Assembly: GCA_039938515.1 (NCBI GenBank)
Contig: JBDUUL010000015.1
Location: 62,001-126,000 of the forward strand
DNA from: Nitrososphaera sp.
GTDB taxonomy: Archaea > Thermoproteota > Nitrososphaeria > Nitrososphaerales > Nitrososphaeraceae
Direction: 5' to 3'
DNA length: 64,000 bases
The notes below the pieces were generated by a model, which worked only from the letters and a program-made list of their open reading frames with translations, was not told the origin of the DNA and made no database searches. Position numbers and translations under genes: made by a program. The number at the start of each line of letters is the position of its first letter. The stretch's first letter is position 1. Of this stretch, positions 39,973 to 48,963 are shown one piece after another.

Positions 39973-40023
39973 AGTGCGAGCAGTAGTACCGGTGGATTAT
40001 GGTAGAACAGGCTTTGCCGTCAG

Positions 40024-40299
40024 CTATTCTTCGCGCCTTAAATAATAGTCAAGTGAGCCCTTTTCTCTTGCTTCCTGCTTGCGTCTTGCTACCTTTTCCT
40101 CCAGCTCTGCAATCATTCTTTGATTTGCCAAGATTACAGTCATGAGAAACGCTTCCTGCGGCATCTGTTCTTTTGCGTTGAATGCCGGTAGGAACTGCTC
40201 GGTTTCAGATAGCATTTGCTTGAACAGCTGCCTGTTTTCGTTCTTTAGAAACACCGAAAAGTTAGCCCAGCTTGCGAGCTCTTTTTCGTAGGTAGACAT
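40024..40299 (-). CDS. Small helical hypothetical protein
   Basis: The 91-residue all-helical protein reads YEKELASWANFSVFLKNENR, then EAFLMTVILANQRMIAELEE, ending KGSLDYYLRREE. The C-terminal half is coiled-coil-like. ATG 40299 is the only sensible start. Family unknown. Confidence 0.65.
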   Translation of the reverse strand: MSTYEKELASWANFSVFLKNENRQLFKQMLSETEQFLPAFNAKEQMPQEAFLMTVILANQRMIAELEEKVARRKQEAREKGSLDYYLRREE

Positions 40300-40397
40300 T
40301 GGCTAGATAGAATGCGAGGTATCAAATTAGTCGGATAGTCAGAAAAAAGAAGGGGTTTTGACCCCGCGTGCGAAGTCGGTTTGAGCAGCATACACTG

Positions 40398-41066
40398 CTA
40401 TTCTACTAGAAAGACCGGCAGTTTTGTGCTAACATTGGTGCTGTTCTGGTATTGGATTACACCGCCAAACTGGAAAGAACCGTTAACGGTGTCGTGGTTA
40501 ATGGCGGCCATTGTAAGTGATGCACAAGCAAAGTCAGTGTTCAGGCTGTCTATTCCATTGAGGCCACTGTGATTGAAAAGAACGACGCCCCCGCCGGGAG
40601 TATTGCAGATAATGTTAACATCCGTCTTTGCAAGAATTGCTTCAAAACTCATTGTAATGTGACCGCTGTAAGTTCTGTTGTTCACCTGAGGAAGGAATAC
40701 TACCTGCAGGTTGTTACCAACTGAGCCAAATGGAGTAAGAGTAGTAGCGTTAGAGATGGCAAGCGAGTTGGGGCTTGAATTTAGTCCCTTGACCGAAGTT
40801 TGCAAGTTGTTGACCGAGTTTTGAATGTTATTTGCGCTATTTTGCAAGTTGTTTACAGACGACTGGCTTGCTTTTGTATTGACATTGTTTTGAATTGCCT
40901 GCAAACCATTTGTCGGGTCAGAAATCGCAGTCTGAATACCTGTCACAATAGACAATACGTCTTTGGTTCCAGCGGCAAAGGCTTGTGGCGCGATAAAGCC
41001 AGTTACCAGAATAGCCATCAGGCCGAAGGATAGCAGCTTCCATTTGTACTTAGAGAGTTCAAACAT
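40398..41066 (-). CDS. Secreted coiled-coil protein
   Basis: The 222-residue exported protein has signal peptide KLLSFGLMAILVTGFIAPQA-FA. A stalk of heptads (LQNSANNIQNSVNNLQTSVK) and a beta-rich C-terminal head (GHITMSFEAILAKTDVNIIC) follow. The Asn/Ser-rich stalk suggests a trimeric or dimeric surface fibre. Downstream are T-rich and AT-rich bases; function unknown. Confidence 0.75.
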   Translation of the reverse strand: MFELSKYKWKLLSFGLMAILVTGFIAPQAFAAGTKDVLSIVTGIQTAISDPTNGLQAIQNNVNTKASQSSVNNLQNSANNIQNSVNNLQTSVKGLNSSPNSLAISNATTLTPFGSVGNNLQVVFLPQVNNRTYSGHITMSFEAILAKTDVNIICNTPGGGVVLFNHSGLNGIDSLNTDFACASLTMAAINHDTVNGSFQFGGVIQYQNSTNVSTKLPVFLVE

Positions 41067-41130
41067 CTCATGCAGGCAAAGAGAAATCTAATATAAAAAT
41101 ATAACAAGGAGGCTAAGCTCTTTCTTGATA

Positions 41131-41310
41131 TCAAGAATTTGCCGGGCCAGTCTGTATTAACCGGTCTGCGCATCGCGTGAGCTTGGCCATTTCATTTGTA
41201 TCTGCGTTGTCTTTGACAAGTACCATGGAGTCAGTGGCGTCTATCTGCTCAATCCATACTTCGAAGCAAAAAGGGATGGCCCCACTGCATGCATACCATT
41301 AAACCACTCG
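41131..41310 (-). pseudogene. Conserved-looking ORF lacking a start
   Basis: A minus-strand frame reads CSGAIPFCFEVWIEQIDATD, then VLVKDNADTNEMAKLTRCAD, ending QTGPANS. Composition is strongly protein-like. A TAA lies just upstream of the first residues, and no ATG, GTG or TTG precedes the conserved-looking part. Likely 5'-truncated; it might still be read from an internal ATG (MVLVKDNA). Confidence 0.35.
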
Positions 41311-41334
41311 GTATTAGCCGCAGGGTCCGCGAAG

Positions 41335-42498
41335 TCAGGCCTTGAACTTGTCTCTGAAGGATTGCCAGTCGGTGGTTATTTCTTGAACCACTGTCTTGCA
41401 GGCGCTGTAAAGCCACTCACTGTCACGCGAACCCAAATCATCGGCAATGGCACCAAGATGGCCGCGGGAAGAATTGGCCCGGAGGTGAACGTTGCCCAGC
41501 TCAGCACCCATCGAGCACAACAAAAGCGATTTCTTTCTTATGGCAGGCAGCATTGTCAGTTCTAGTTTCACGCAGTCCGGCGCAATGCGCCTGACAAGCC
41601 ATCCTTCTGCAATCTGGCGCGACGCGTCGTCTGTCATTTCAAGAGTACGCTGCAAAACCTTCCTGTCCCACTTTCTCCCCTCCTGCCAGCAAGTTGCCGG
41701 CGGCCCAAGTTCCTTGAGTTCCTGGGCACAGTACCCCGGCTCTTCTCTAGAATCGTCCTTCTTTTGGCCCTGATAAATTGCGACAAACCTCAGATGGCCC
41801 AGGCTTCCCATTCCGGCCACCCGCCTGTGAAGCACAAATCCATCACGGCTTGCTTTAGAAACAATCGTTTTGAGGAGCCTGGCACGGGCTGCCGGAAGCA
41901 CCTTGGGGCCGGCATAAGGCAGGCTGCGCATGTTCCGCCAAAAGCTTTCCGGATCGTCGAATGAACGCCTGGCTAATTTTGTCATAAAAGGTTCCTTTCG
42001 CTTTTTGAGCACAAACGGTTTGATTGACCCTCGCCGGATGCGTCGCAGGTATCCGTCCAGAATCGCCTGGCAGGCTTTGATGGGAGTGATTGCAAGCTTG
42101 TCTTCGCTGATTGCAATGATGGCGCTGGCAGAAAGCCGGAGAAGGTCATTCAGGTATGGAAGGGAATCGACCTCGTCAAAGTCGTTAATGCCCCACTCCA
42201 AGAGTCCTTTTGAGTTGCGGAATGTTCCGAAATTCTCGACGTGCACGTCTCCTACGCAGGCCAGGCGTGGGACATCCATTAATTTTGGAAATAGCTTTGG
42301 AAAAAGCTCTGCCCAGCGGTAATATGTTGCCCGGAAGAACAAAAATTTGCTCTCCCGCATTCTGATGTGTTTGAGCGTCAAGTCGTCTTCAACCAGCAGG
42401 ATACTTCTCCTCAGGAATTCTTCATATTCCAAGGTTGACTGGACGATGCTTCTCAGGTTGTAGTCACTCCTGCAGGCACCGTCACTGTCAAAGTGCAT
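41335..42498 (-). CDS. DUF2252 family protein (kinase-like fold)
   Basis: The 387-residue protein shows the DUF2252 landmarks: MRESKFLFFRATYYRWAELF, CVGDVHVENFGTFRNSKG (catalytic-loop-like D-x-H-x-x-N), GINDFDEVDSLPYLNDLLRL (metal Asp) and VLHRRVAGMGSLGHLRF. The fold is related to phosphotransferases, but activity is unproven in the family. Length is typical. It probably forms a single-gene unit; no partner gene is obvious. Confidence 0.9.
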   Translation of the reverse strand: MHFDSDGACRSDYNLRSIVQSTLEYEEFLRRSILLVEDDLTLKHIRMRESKFLFFRATYYRWAELFPKLFPKLMDVPRLACVGDVHVENFGTFRNSKGLLEWGINDFDEVDSLPYLNDLLRLSASAIIAISEDKLAITPIKACQAILDGYLRRIRRGSIKPFVLKKRKEPFMTKLARRSFDDPESFWRNMRSLPYAGPKVLPAARARLLKTIVSKASRDGFVLHRRVAGMGSLGHLRFVAIYQGQKKDDSREEPGYCAQELKELGPPATCWQEGRKWDRKVLQRTLEMTDDASRQIAEGWLVRRIAPDCVKLELTMLPAIRKKSLLLCSMGAELGNVHLRANSSRGHLGAIADDLGSRDSEWLYSACKTVVQEITTDWQSFRDKFKA

Positions 42499-42652
42499 CG
42501 CGAGATTAAAAGTAATGAATGGACGGGTCTGTCAAGTAAGGGGCGGATCATAAATATTGAGAAATTGGGGATTCGCCGCAGATTTGACATCGCCGAAAAT
42601 TATATCTGACTTGCCATGTGAGAAGTGGCTACTATTATCTGCAATTACAACT

Positions 42653-43456
42653 TTAGTTACTCAGCTCTTCGAAGTGCTCCAGTATCCAGAGCATCTGTGC
42701 ATTTGTGATGCAACCCAGCTGAGGAGACAAATCTAATGCTCGTAAGGCATCTAACAGGTGCATACCGAGCGGGCCATTAAAGGCCGTCTGATAGTCAGTT
42801 GTTGAATAGCTCGAAGGCAACGTGTCTTTTGTATAATTCGATAATCCGTGAGCAAGGGCAATTGCAGTACTCCAATCCACAGTTCGATTTAGCGTATCAT
42901 TGAATGGATAGGTATTATCTCCTGCGCCTGTATTTCCTTGGTCTCCCGATGTCGAGTTGGAACTTGGATTGCCGGTATCATTACCACCGCCATTGTTTAG
43001 GTCACCGTTGCCGTCACTTGGTAACGCAAGTATTGTAAACTGGCATGTCAAGATTTGGTTTGGCGGGCTGGGAGGATTTCCTGCTTTGACTTTAACAGGA
43101 TACGTACCTGCTTGGTCCGAACTGCATACAGAGTGCACACCCTTCAATTTGTGAAAGTCAGATGGGAACACCATCGAAACCGACTCGCCATAAGATACAC
43201 GATGAGCTTGTGCCATACAGACGCCGTCAGGCGTGGAAACGAAAAACGACACTGTGCCAAGGCTCCCGTGCAAATTGTTTCTGAAAGTTATCGTCACTGA
43301 CTGTAATTGAAAGATTGAATCGTGGCTAACCAAAAGCGCCTGTGACGTTGCGTATGCTTGTAAATGCGAAGGGAGTCCTGCAACAAGCAAGGCCACAATT
43401 GCAGCTAAGCAGGAACCTGCAATCATAGATCTAGGCTGAGTTAGTACACGGCGCAC
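42653..43456 (-). CDS. Secreted protein with Asn/Gly/Ser-rich linker
   Basis: The 267-residue exported protein has signal peptide IAGSCLAAIVALLVAGLPSH. A beta-sandwich-like domain follows with paired Cys (DGVCMAQ, HSVCSSD, LTCQFTIL) likely forming disulfides. The next part is a low-complexity N/G/S/T/D linker (residues about 150-190). The C-terminal helical domain ends CITNAQMLWILEHFEEL. Extracellular, function unknown. Confidence 0.75.
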   Translation of the reverse strand: MRRVLTQPRSMIAGSCLAAIVALLVAGLPSHLQAYATSQALLVSHDSIFQLQSVTITFRNNLHGSLGTVSFFVSTPDGVCMAQAHRVSYGESVSMVFPSDFHKLKGVHSVCSSDQAGTYPVKVKAGNPPSPPNQILTCQFTILALPSDGNGDLNNGGGNDTGNPSSNSTSGDQGNTGAGDNTYPFNDTLNRTVDWSTAIALAHGLSNYTKDTLPSSYSTTDYQTAFNGPLGMHLLDALRALDLSPQLGCITNAQMLWILEHFEELSN

Positions 43457-43846
43457 GCGTCAATTCCACCTCCTCAAACTAAACAACGCGTCAAAGATAA
43501 GGAGGACTTCTGGAATTTAGAACTACTAGAGCGGAATTCCTATTCGGGGGATAAAATACACGACTATAACGAGCCACCGCCATGTAGCCCGTAACAATTT
43601 ACGTTCAGGAGGCTTCTCAAAATAAGGTCATTCTATCAAGGACATTCCTTATGAAATGAAATAAAACTAAGTCAGCGGTCGCAACCGACTTTCAAACAAC
43701 CAGAACAAATTCAATACTATCTGTTTTGAAAAATGCATGAGGAAAAGGTGTATACTGGATATCTTTATCTCGATCTCTTATCCGAGTGGGAGTAGCCAAA
43801 GAAGAGCTTAAAGCATATGTGTTTCAAATGACTATCAGATTTTGCC
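43457..43846. other. Intergenic stretch without a convincing gene
   Basis: About 390 nt of AT-rich DNA between divergent genes. TATA-like sequences occur (GATAAAATAC near 43550; TATCTTTATC near 43762). A 30-codon minus-strand frame (MAVARYSRVFYPP) is the only protein-like stretch and is unsupported. Confidence 0.3.
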
Positions 43847-45088
43847 TTGCAAGCTCGTACCTTAATAAAAAAACAAGCGCATGAGCTCAAATCAAAGGTC
43901 AAGCTACATGCAGGCAAATACGACGAAAATTTTCGTATTGGTGTAGAGGTTGAAATTTGTCTTTTAGACGATAAAGCCCAGCCTGTCAATGCCGCACCTC
44001 TTATCGAATCATTATCCGCAAAAGGCCATTCGGTTGACTTTGAATACGGAGAATCACAGCTTGAGTTCAGAACTGAGCCAGTTTCAATGAGAGATATTGA
44101 AACGCTCAATCTGCAGCTTGAAGACTTTGTTGGAGACCTCGACAGGGCGCTTAAGAAGATAAACGGGCATGTAATACCTGCATTTCTTGGAGCAAACCCA
44201 TCTCCGTTCATATTGCAAGGATTAGTTGCTGACAAGCCAAGATACCGCCGGCTCGCTCGTTGGCAGAGTGATTTTCCTGATGTTGAGGTAGAGGGATACA
44301 AGTTTCCAGCCCTTCAGGTTGCAACCGCAATCCAAGGGTTTCATTTGCACTTGCAGGGCAGAGATCCAAATTATTCTGCCCAGATGTTCAACCACATTCT
44401 CAACCTAATCCCATCTGCTATCTTGCTTGGTGCTAATAGTCGTCTGTTTGCAGGCCATGTTTTTTCACTGCATGAGCCAAGGCTCTTCATGTATGACCAA
44501 TCAGAACAACAAAACTCGGGCTTTCCACACGTACCCCGCTACCTCTCCGGAGTCGAAGATTACATAAACTACATTACGTCGCACAAGCCCGTAATCGCCA
44601 AGAATTACTTTGACTTGGAAAAAGAGCGACACGATGATGTAAGGATAAGGATGAACTCCGGCTCGTATCGTGTAGAAACACGTGTGATGTCAGTGCAACC
44701 CACGCCAAGAGCAATGATGGCAATAATAGAATTCTTTATTGGATACTTGCACATGGCAATTCATGCAGGTCACAAGCTGCGTCCACTCTGGATGCTCAGA
44801 GAAGAGCGACAGGAGGTTGTACGAGCAGGGTTTGGCGCTGATAAGCACCTAAGTCTCATTCGCACTATAAACGGACAGCTGGCGTTTGCGCGTAAGGGGC
44901 TAAAAGACTTGGGAATTAATCCTGCCTTTTTGGAGATACTCGAGACCAGGGTTGGAAGCAGGTCGAGCCCCAGTGACTACGTTGCGCGCAAATGGAAGTC
45001 TTGCTACGATGGCAACTTTGCAAAAGCAGTCGTAGAAGTAGTCTCTCATGTCTGGGAAAGAACACGCCATAACAGGGCGATTTATTGA
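43847..45088 (+). CDS. Glutamate-cysteine ligase-like (GCS2) carboxylate-amine ligase
   Basis: The 413-residue protein shows the GCS2-family order: FRIGVEVEICLLDDKAQPVN (E-x-E metal ligands), GESQLEFRTEPVSM, HVIPAFLGANPSPF, IQGFHLHLQGRD, FPHVPRYLSG, and RMNSGSYRVETRVMSVQP. The fold joins Glu to an amine with ATP, classically making gamma-glutamylcysteine. The actual substrate in thaumarchaea is not established. The start is TTG 43847. A function in low-molecular-weight thiol or other gamma-glutamyl synthesis is inferred. Confidence 0.85.
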   Translation: MQARTLIKKQAHELKSKVKLHAGKYDENFRIGVEVEICLLDDKAQPVNAAPLIESLSAKGHSVDFEYGESQLEFRTEPVSMRDIETLNLQLEDFVGDLDRALKKINGHVIPAFLGANPSPFILQGLVADKPRYRRLARWQSDFPDVEVEGYKFPALQVATAIQGFHLHLQGRDPNYSAQMFNHILNLIPSAILLGANSRLFAGHVFSLHEPRLFMYDQSEQQNSGFPHVPRYLSGVEDYINYITSHKPVIAKNYFDLEKERHDDVRIRMNSGSYRVETRVMSVQPTPRAMMAIIEFFIGYLHMAIHAGHKLRPLWMLREERQEVVRAGFGADKHLSLIRTINGQLAFARKGLKDLGINPAFLEILETRVGSRSSPSDYVARKWKSCYDGNFAKAVVEVVSHVWERTRHNRAIY

Positions 45089-45119
45089 ATCAAGCACGCT
45101 CTGAATTAACAGGGCCTTG

Positions 45120-48100
45120 CTATGTATCCACTATCCCAATGCTTTCCATCGTTCCGTCATCCAATTTCGCTATTATGGAATGATTTCCTTTTGCAAGCTT
45201 CATTGTGCCAAGACTGAGGTTGAATGTGTAATCGTTCGATGTCGCATCGTATCTAAAGTAGTTGCCAAAGTTTGATTTACCGCTACTTATTCCGGGATTG
45301 TTCAGGTTGTCAACAAAGATAGTCGCATTTGCATTCCTTATCAAATGATTACCTGAATCAAAGAGCTGGAATTGCACCGGGATTGTCCTTGCGGAATTGT
45401 ACGAGCCACCGCTAGTTAACGGAGCAACAAAGCCACCGAACGTGTAATGGACGTTGTATGTGATTGTCCTTTTAGCAACATTGCCGGCATTGTCGGTTGC
45501 CGTCACGTTGTAAGAGTGTACGCCAACCGTGCTCGTATCCAGGGTTGAAACGGACGCCACACAACTCGCGATTCCTGAAGTCACATCGTTGCATTTGAAA
45601 ACTGGTGCTATCCCGGCTTGACGAAGTGTGAAGTTCTGTCCCTGTTGTGGAGAAGTAATTGTTGACGGAGTGGAATCGTAGTTGAAACTGAAACTACCTG
45701 TGGCAGTATTTCCCGCCCTATCAATGCATTGTCCATGAACAATGACCGGCGCGCCGTCAGGCCCTGGGTAATTCGAGGAAGGATCGCATGAAGCAATTCC
45801 GGACAAAGAGTCGTTTCCTGACCAGCTTATCAAAATCGTATGATTATACCAGCCACTTGTATCCGGCAGTCTGCTGGGTAGACCACTGACCAGTGGCCGC
45901 GTCTTGTCGATATTAATTCCAGAAATCAGCACGGTCGCGTTATTTCCAGCATTATCGATAGCGATACCTTGAGCAGTTTGGTTGGCCCCTTCTGCAGATA
46001 GCGTTATGGCCGGTGTTACAAAAGAAATCGTAGACGATGCATCACTTGCATTGAAGTAGATTGACACACTGGTGTTGTACCAGCCGGCTTGATTTGCGGG
46101 TTTACTCAGTGAGGCGGATATTTTCGGACCGCAGTCATTTTTGGCCAGATTTCCATTCAAGATTCCGGAATCGTTGAGTGATCCGCCGCAGGCATCACTG
46201 AAGGTCCCGGTGTTGTTAATCGTGGCGCCGGCCTCGTTATTGATTATGCCACTGTTTACAATGTTGGCACCGGCGGGGTTATTTATGATCCCAGAATTGT
46301 TGATAGTGCCAGAGTTGGTAATGGTCCCCGGTCCATCAAAGTTAGTTATGGTGCCCGAGTTGGTCAGAGTTCCAGAGTTTGTGAGGTTGCCAGAGTTTGC
46401 GATGTGAGCAGCGGCGTTGTTTGTGATGGTTCCGTCCGCGGCGTTATAGATTGTGCCGACCGCGTCGTTGGTCATGTTGCCGGAGTTGCTAACGGCGCCA
46501 GAGTTTGTGATGGTGCCATTTGTAGTTATGGTACCGTAGCTGATGAGAGTGCCGCCTGGCGTGCCGATAACCTCATTGTTGTTGAATATGCCATAATTTG
46601 TGAGGTTTCCTTCGAGGTTGTTGGTGATAGTAGCTTCATTAACGATGAGGCCGGCACTGGTGAAATTACTGTAATTTGTAATGTTGCCGCCAGGGTTGTT
46701 GGCTATCACACTTCCACGGTTGCCCATGAAGGTGCCAAAGTTGGCAATGAAACTCGAGCTTGAGATAAGTCCAGAGTTGTCAAGATTGCCGAGATTTACC
46801 GTGCCTCCAGAGTTTGAAATTGAGCCGGAATTAGAGAGGCTGCCGTAGTTGGTCAGCTGCCCCCCTGACTGGATAGTAAGCGTATTTCCTTTACTGATGG
46901 TGAGTGTCTGGCCAGGATTTATCGTAATAGTTACACTGGTGGGTACCTGGGCGTTGTAGTTTAGCATATAGCCTGAAGAGAACGTGGTGCTTGCAGCGGT
47001 TACGGTACCTGTGATTGTTCCGGCGTTTGTAATTGAACGAAGATCAGAGGTGAGTGACCCGAGATTTTTGATAAGGCCGCCAGAGTTCACGGCTATCGTT
47101 CCGCCGGCATTGTTCTTCATAGTTCCAGAGTTTGAGATAGTGCCCGAGTCAGAAATAGCGCCCGAGTTGATAAATTTGCCGCCAGAGTTCACGGTTATTG
47201 TACCTCCAGCATCGTTGGCAATGGTACTGCCTGCATAGCTGGTAATGGTGCTGCCAAGAAAGTTGGTAAGTGCAGCGCCGTTGTTGTTATGAATACTGCC
47301 GTGGTTGTTGATAAAGCCGGCGTCGTTGAACAGATTGCCAGAGTTGAAAATTTTGCCAAAGTTGTCGTTATTGACGCTTGCGCCAAAGCTGTTGTCTATG
47401 GTACCGCCGGAATTTGTGAGGCTAGCATCGTTGGTAATATTACCTCCGATAGTGTTGGAAATGATCCCTCCCGGGCTGTTCGCTAAGAGACCGCCGGCGT
47501 TGGTAATGGTACCGCCGGTATTGGAGATCGTGCCGGAGCTGGTAATGTTGCCGAGATTGTATATGAAGAGGCCGGGGTTGATGGGGATGCTGCCTCCCGA
47601 GGCAATGTAGAAAGTAGCGCCTGCATTGTTGTTGAGGCTGTAGCCCGAAAAGCTGCCCGAGTTGTTGATGGTGCCCCAGTTGTCGATTGTTCCTCCAAAT
47701 TTGTTGTTGATGCTTCCACCGGGGTTGACGGTCAGGGTGCCGCCTAAGAAATTGGAGATTTGTCCACCGTTTATGGTACCAGAATTGGTGATGGTGGCGA
47801 AGTTATTATTAAAAATCGTGCCTGAGCTGGTAAGCGTACCCCCAACGCCATTTTTGATATCGCCGGCATTGTTCGTAATTGTCCCCGAGTTGGTCAGATC
47901 AAAGTTGTTGGTGATGGTGGCAAATGGGTTATTTGTTATCGTACCAGAGTTGGTGAGCGTACCGTTGTTGATTATGAAGGCAGAATTGGAGATGGCACCG
48001 GACTTGGTATTGGTAACTGATCCAGCGCTGGTGATTTTGAGGAAATTGGAGTTTGCTATCGTACCGGAATTAGTAATGTTACCTGAATTGGTGAATCCGC

Positions 48101-48764
48101 TGCCTGAACTGGTGATTGTTATCGTACCGGAATTAGTGATGGTACCCGAATTGGTGAATCCGCTGCCTGAACTGGTGATTGTAGCCGAGTTGGTAATGAC
48201 ACCCCCAATCCCGTTGTTGAATTTGCCAAAGTCGTTGTTTATTATGGCAGAATTTGAGACTGTGCCAAAGTTGCCAAACGTGCCGGTACTGTTGTTGCGG
48301 AGAATTCCGCCATAGCTGAGATTGATGCTGCCGCCAGAATTATTGATAAGCGAGCCGTTGTATGCGGTCTCGATGGCGGCGGTCTCGATATTGATAATAC
48401 CCCCAGAGTTGTTGATTATGGTACCATTGACTACGGTGTCGCCAACGATGTCGATGGCGCTCCCATCTACAGCAGTAATATTGCCGCCATTGTTGTTAAT
48501 TGTGCCTCCAAAGATATCAAAAGTTACTCCGCCGTTAATTGTAAGAGAATCTCCGCTGTTAAGTGTCAGCGTAAATTCGCTAACTAGGCACCTGTGCATA
48601 GTTTGATCCCAGCTAGGATTGCCAAATGGCAACGATTCGCACGTGAATTTGTCTACAACGTAGTAACTTGAAGACGCTGAAGCATTATTTGCCGGCATCG
48701 ACAGCAATGCCATAGCGATTACCGCGAAAACAACTGCCGACAATAGTACCGTAAGATTTTTCAT
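45120..48764 (-). CDS. Giant secreted Asn/Ser/Gly/Thr-repeat surface protein
   Basis: The 1,214-residue protein has signal peptide LTVLLSAVVFAVIAMALLSM and an N-terminal domain similar to 37970-39241 (FTCESLPFGNPSWDQ, LVSEFTLTLNSGD). About 750 residues of short repeats on the theme NSGTITNSG/NNAGGTI follow, expected to form a beta-solenoid. The C-terminal region has Ig-like domains with HYR-type features (SWSGNDSLSGIASC, VTATDNAGNVAKR) and a final GGSYNSARTIPVQFQLFDSG domain seen in thaumarchaeal surface proteins. Neighbouring repeats at DNA level are nearly identical (63-bp duplication near 48061/48124), so length probably varies. A TATA-rich stretch lies about 34 nt upstream. Likely adhesin or surface fibre. 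Confidence 0.85.
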   Translation of the reverse strand: MKNLTVLLSAVVFAVIAMALLSMPANNASASSSYYVVDKFTCESLPFGNPSWDQTMHRCLVSEFTLTLNSGDSLTINGGVTFDIFGGTINNNGGNITAVDGSAIDIVGDTVVNGTIINNSGGIINIETAAIETAYNGSLINNSGGSINLSYGGILRNNSTGTFGNFGTVSNSAIINNDFGKFNNGIGGVITNSATITSSGSGFTNSGTITNSGTITITSSGSGFTNSGNITNSGTIANSNFLKITSAGSVTNTKSGAISNSAFIINNGTLTNSGTITNNPFATITNNFDLTNSGTITNNAGDIKNGVGGTLTSSGTIFNNNFATITNSGTINGGQISNFLGGTLTVNPGGSINNKFGGTIDNWGTINNSGSFSGYSLNNNAGATFYIASGGSIPINPGLFIYNLGNITSSGTISNTGGTITNAGGLLANSPGGIISNTIGGNITNDASLTNSGGTIDNSFGASVNNDNFGKIFNSGNLFNDAGFINNHGSIHNNNGAALTNFLGSTITSYAGSTIANDAGGTITVNSGGKFINSGAISDSGTISNSGTMKNNAGGTIAVNSGGLIKNLGSLTSDLRSITNAGTITGTVTAASTTFSSGYMLNYNAQVPTSVTITINPGQTLTISKGNTLTIQSGGQLTNYGSLSNSGSISNSGGTVNLGNLDNSGLISSSSFIANFGTFMGNRGSVIANNPGGNITNYSNFTSAGLIVNEATITNNLEGNLTNYGIFNNNEVIGTPGGTLISYGTITTNGTITNSGAVSNSGNMTNDAVGTIYNAADGTITNNAAAHIANSGNLTNSGTLTNSGTITNFDGPGTITNSGTINNSGIINNPAGANIVNSGIINNEAGATINNTGTFSDACGGSLNDSGILNGNLAKNDCGPKISASLSKPANQAGWYNTSVSIYFNASDASSTISFVTPAITLSAEGANQTAQGIAIDNAGNNATVLISGINIDKTRPLVSGLPSRLPDTSGWYNHTILISWSGNDSLSGIASCDPSSNYPGPDGAPVIVHGQCIDRAGNTATGSFSFNYDSTPSTITSPQQGQNFTLRQAGIAPVFKCNDVTSGIASCVASVSTLDTSTVGVHSYNVTATDNAGNVAKRTITYNVHYTFGGFVAPLTSGGSYNSARTIPVQFQLFDSGNHLIRNANATIFVDNLNNPGISSGKSNFGNYFRYDATSNDYTFNLSLGTMKLAKGNHSIIAKLDDGTMESIGIVDT

Positions 48765-48963
48765 AACCGCCTTGAGTTAGTATAACTCTTTTATATAATT
48801 ATGATCTTCCTCGGCTCTCGTAACTTGGCGGGGCATGGATGGAATTTCGTGCGGTGATTTCGAATCATGTCATCAGATATCATCCGCGTAAGTTAATGCG
48901 CTATGCCGCCTGAGTTACCCGCTGATATTATATCTCACGGCAACTCCCCATAGCAGTAGACGC

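Noticed and set aside
46141-48606. Several long plus-strand frames rich in Pro, Val, Leu and Met
   Set aside because: Mirror images of the Asn/Gly/Ser repeat codons of the giant protein.
45120-48764. Regular DNA repeats that could be taken for a CRISPR array
   Set aside because: They are in-frame codon repeats of one long protein, without constant repeat/unique spacer alternation.
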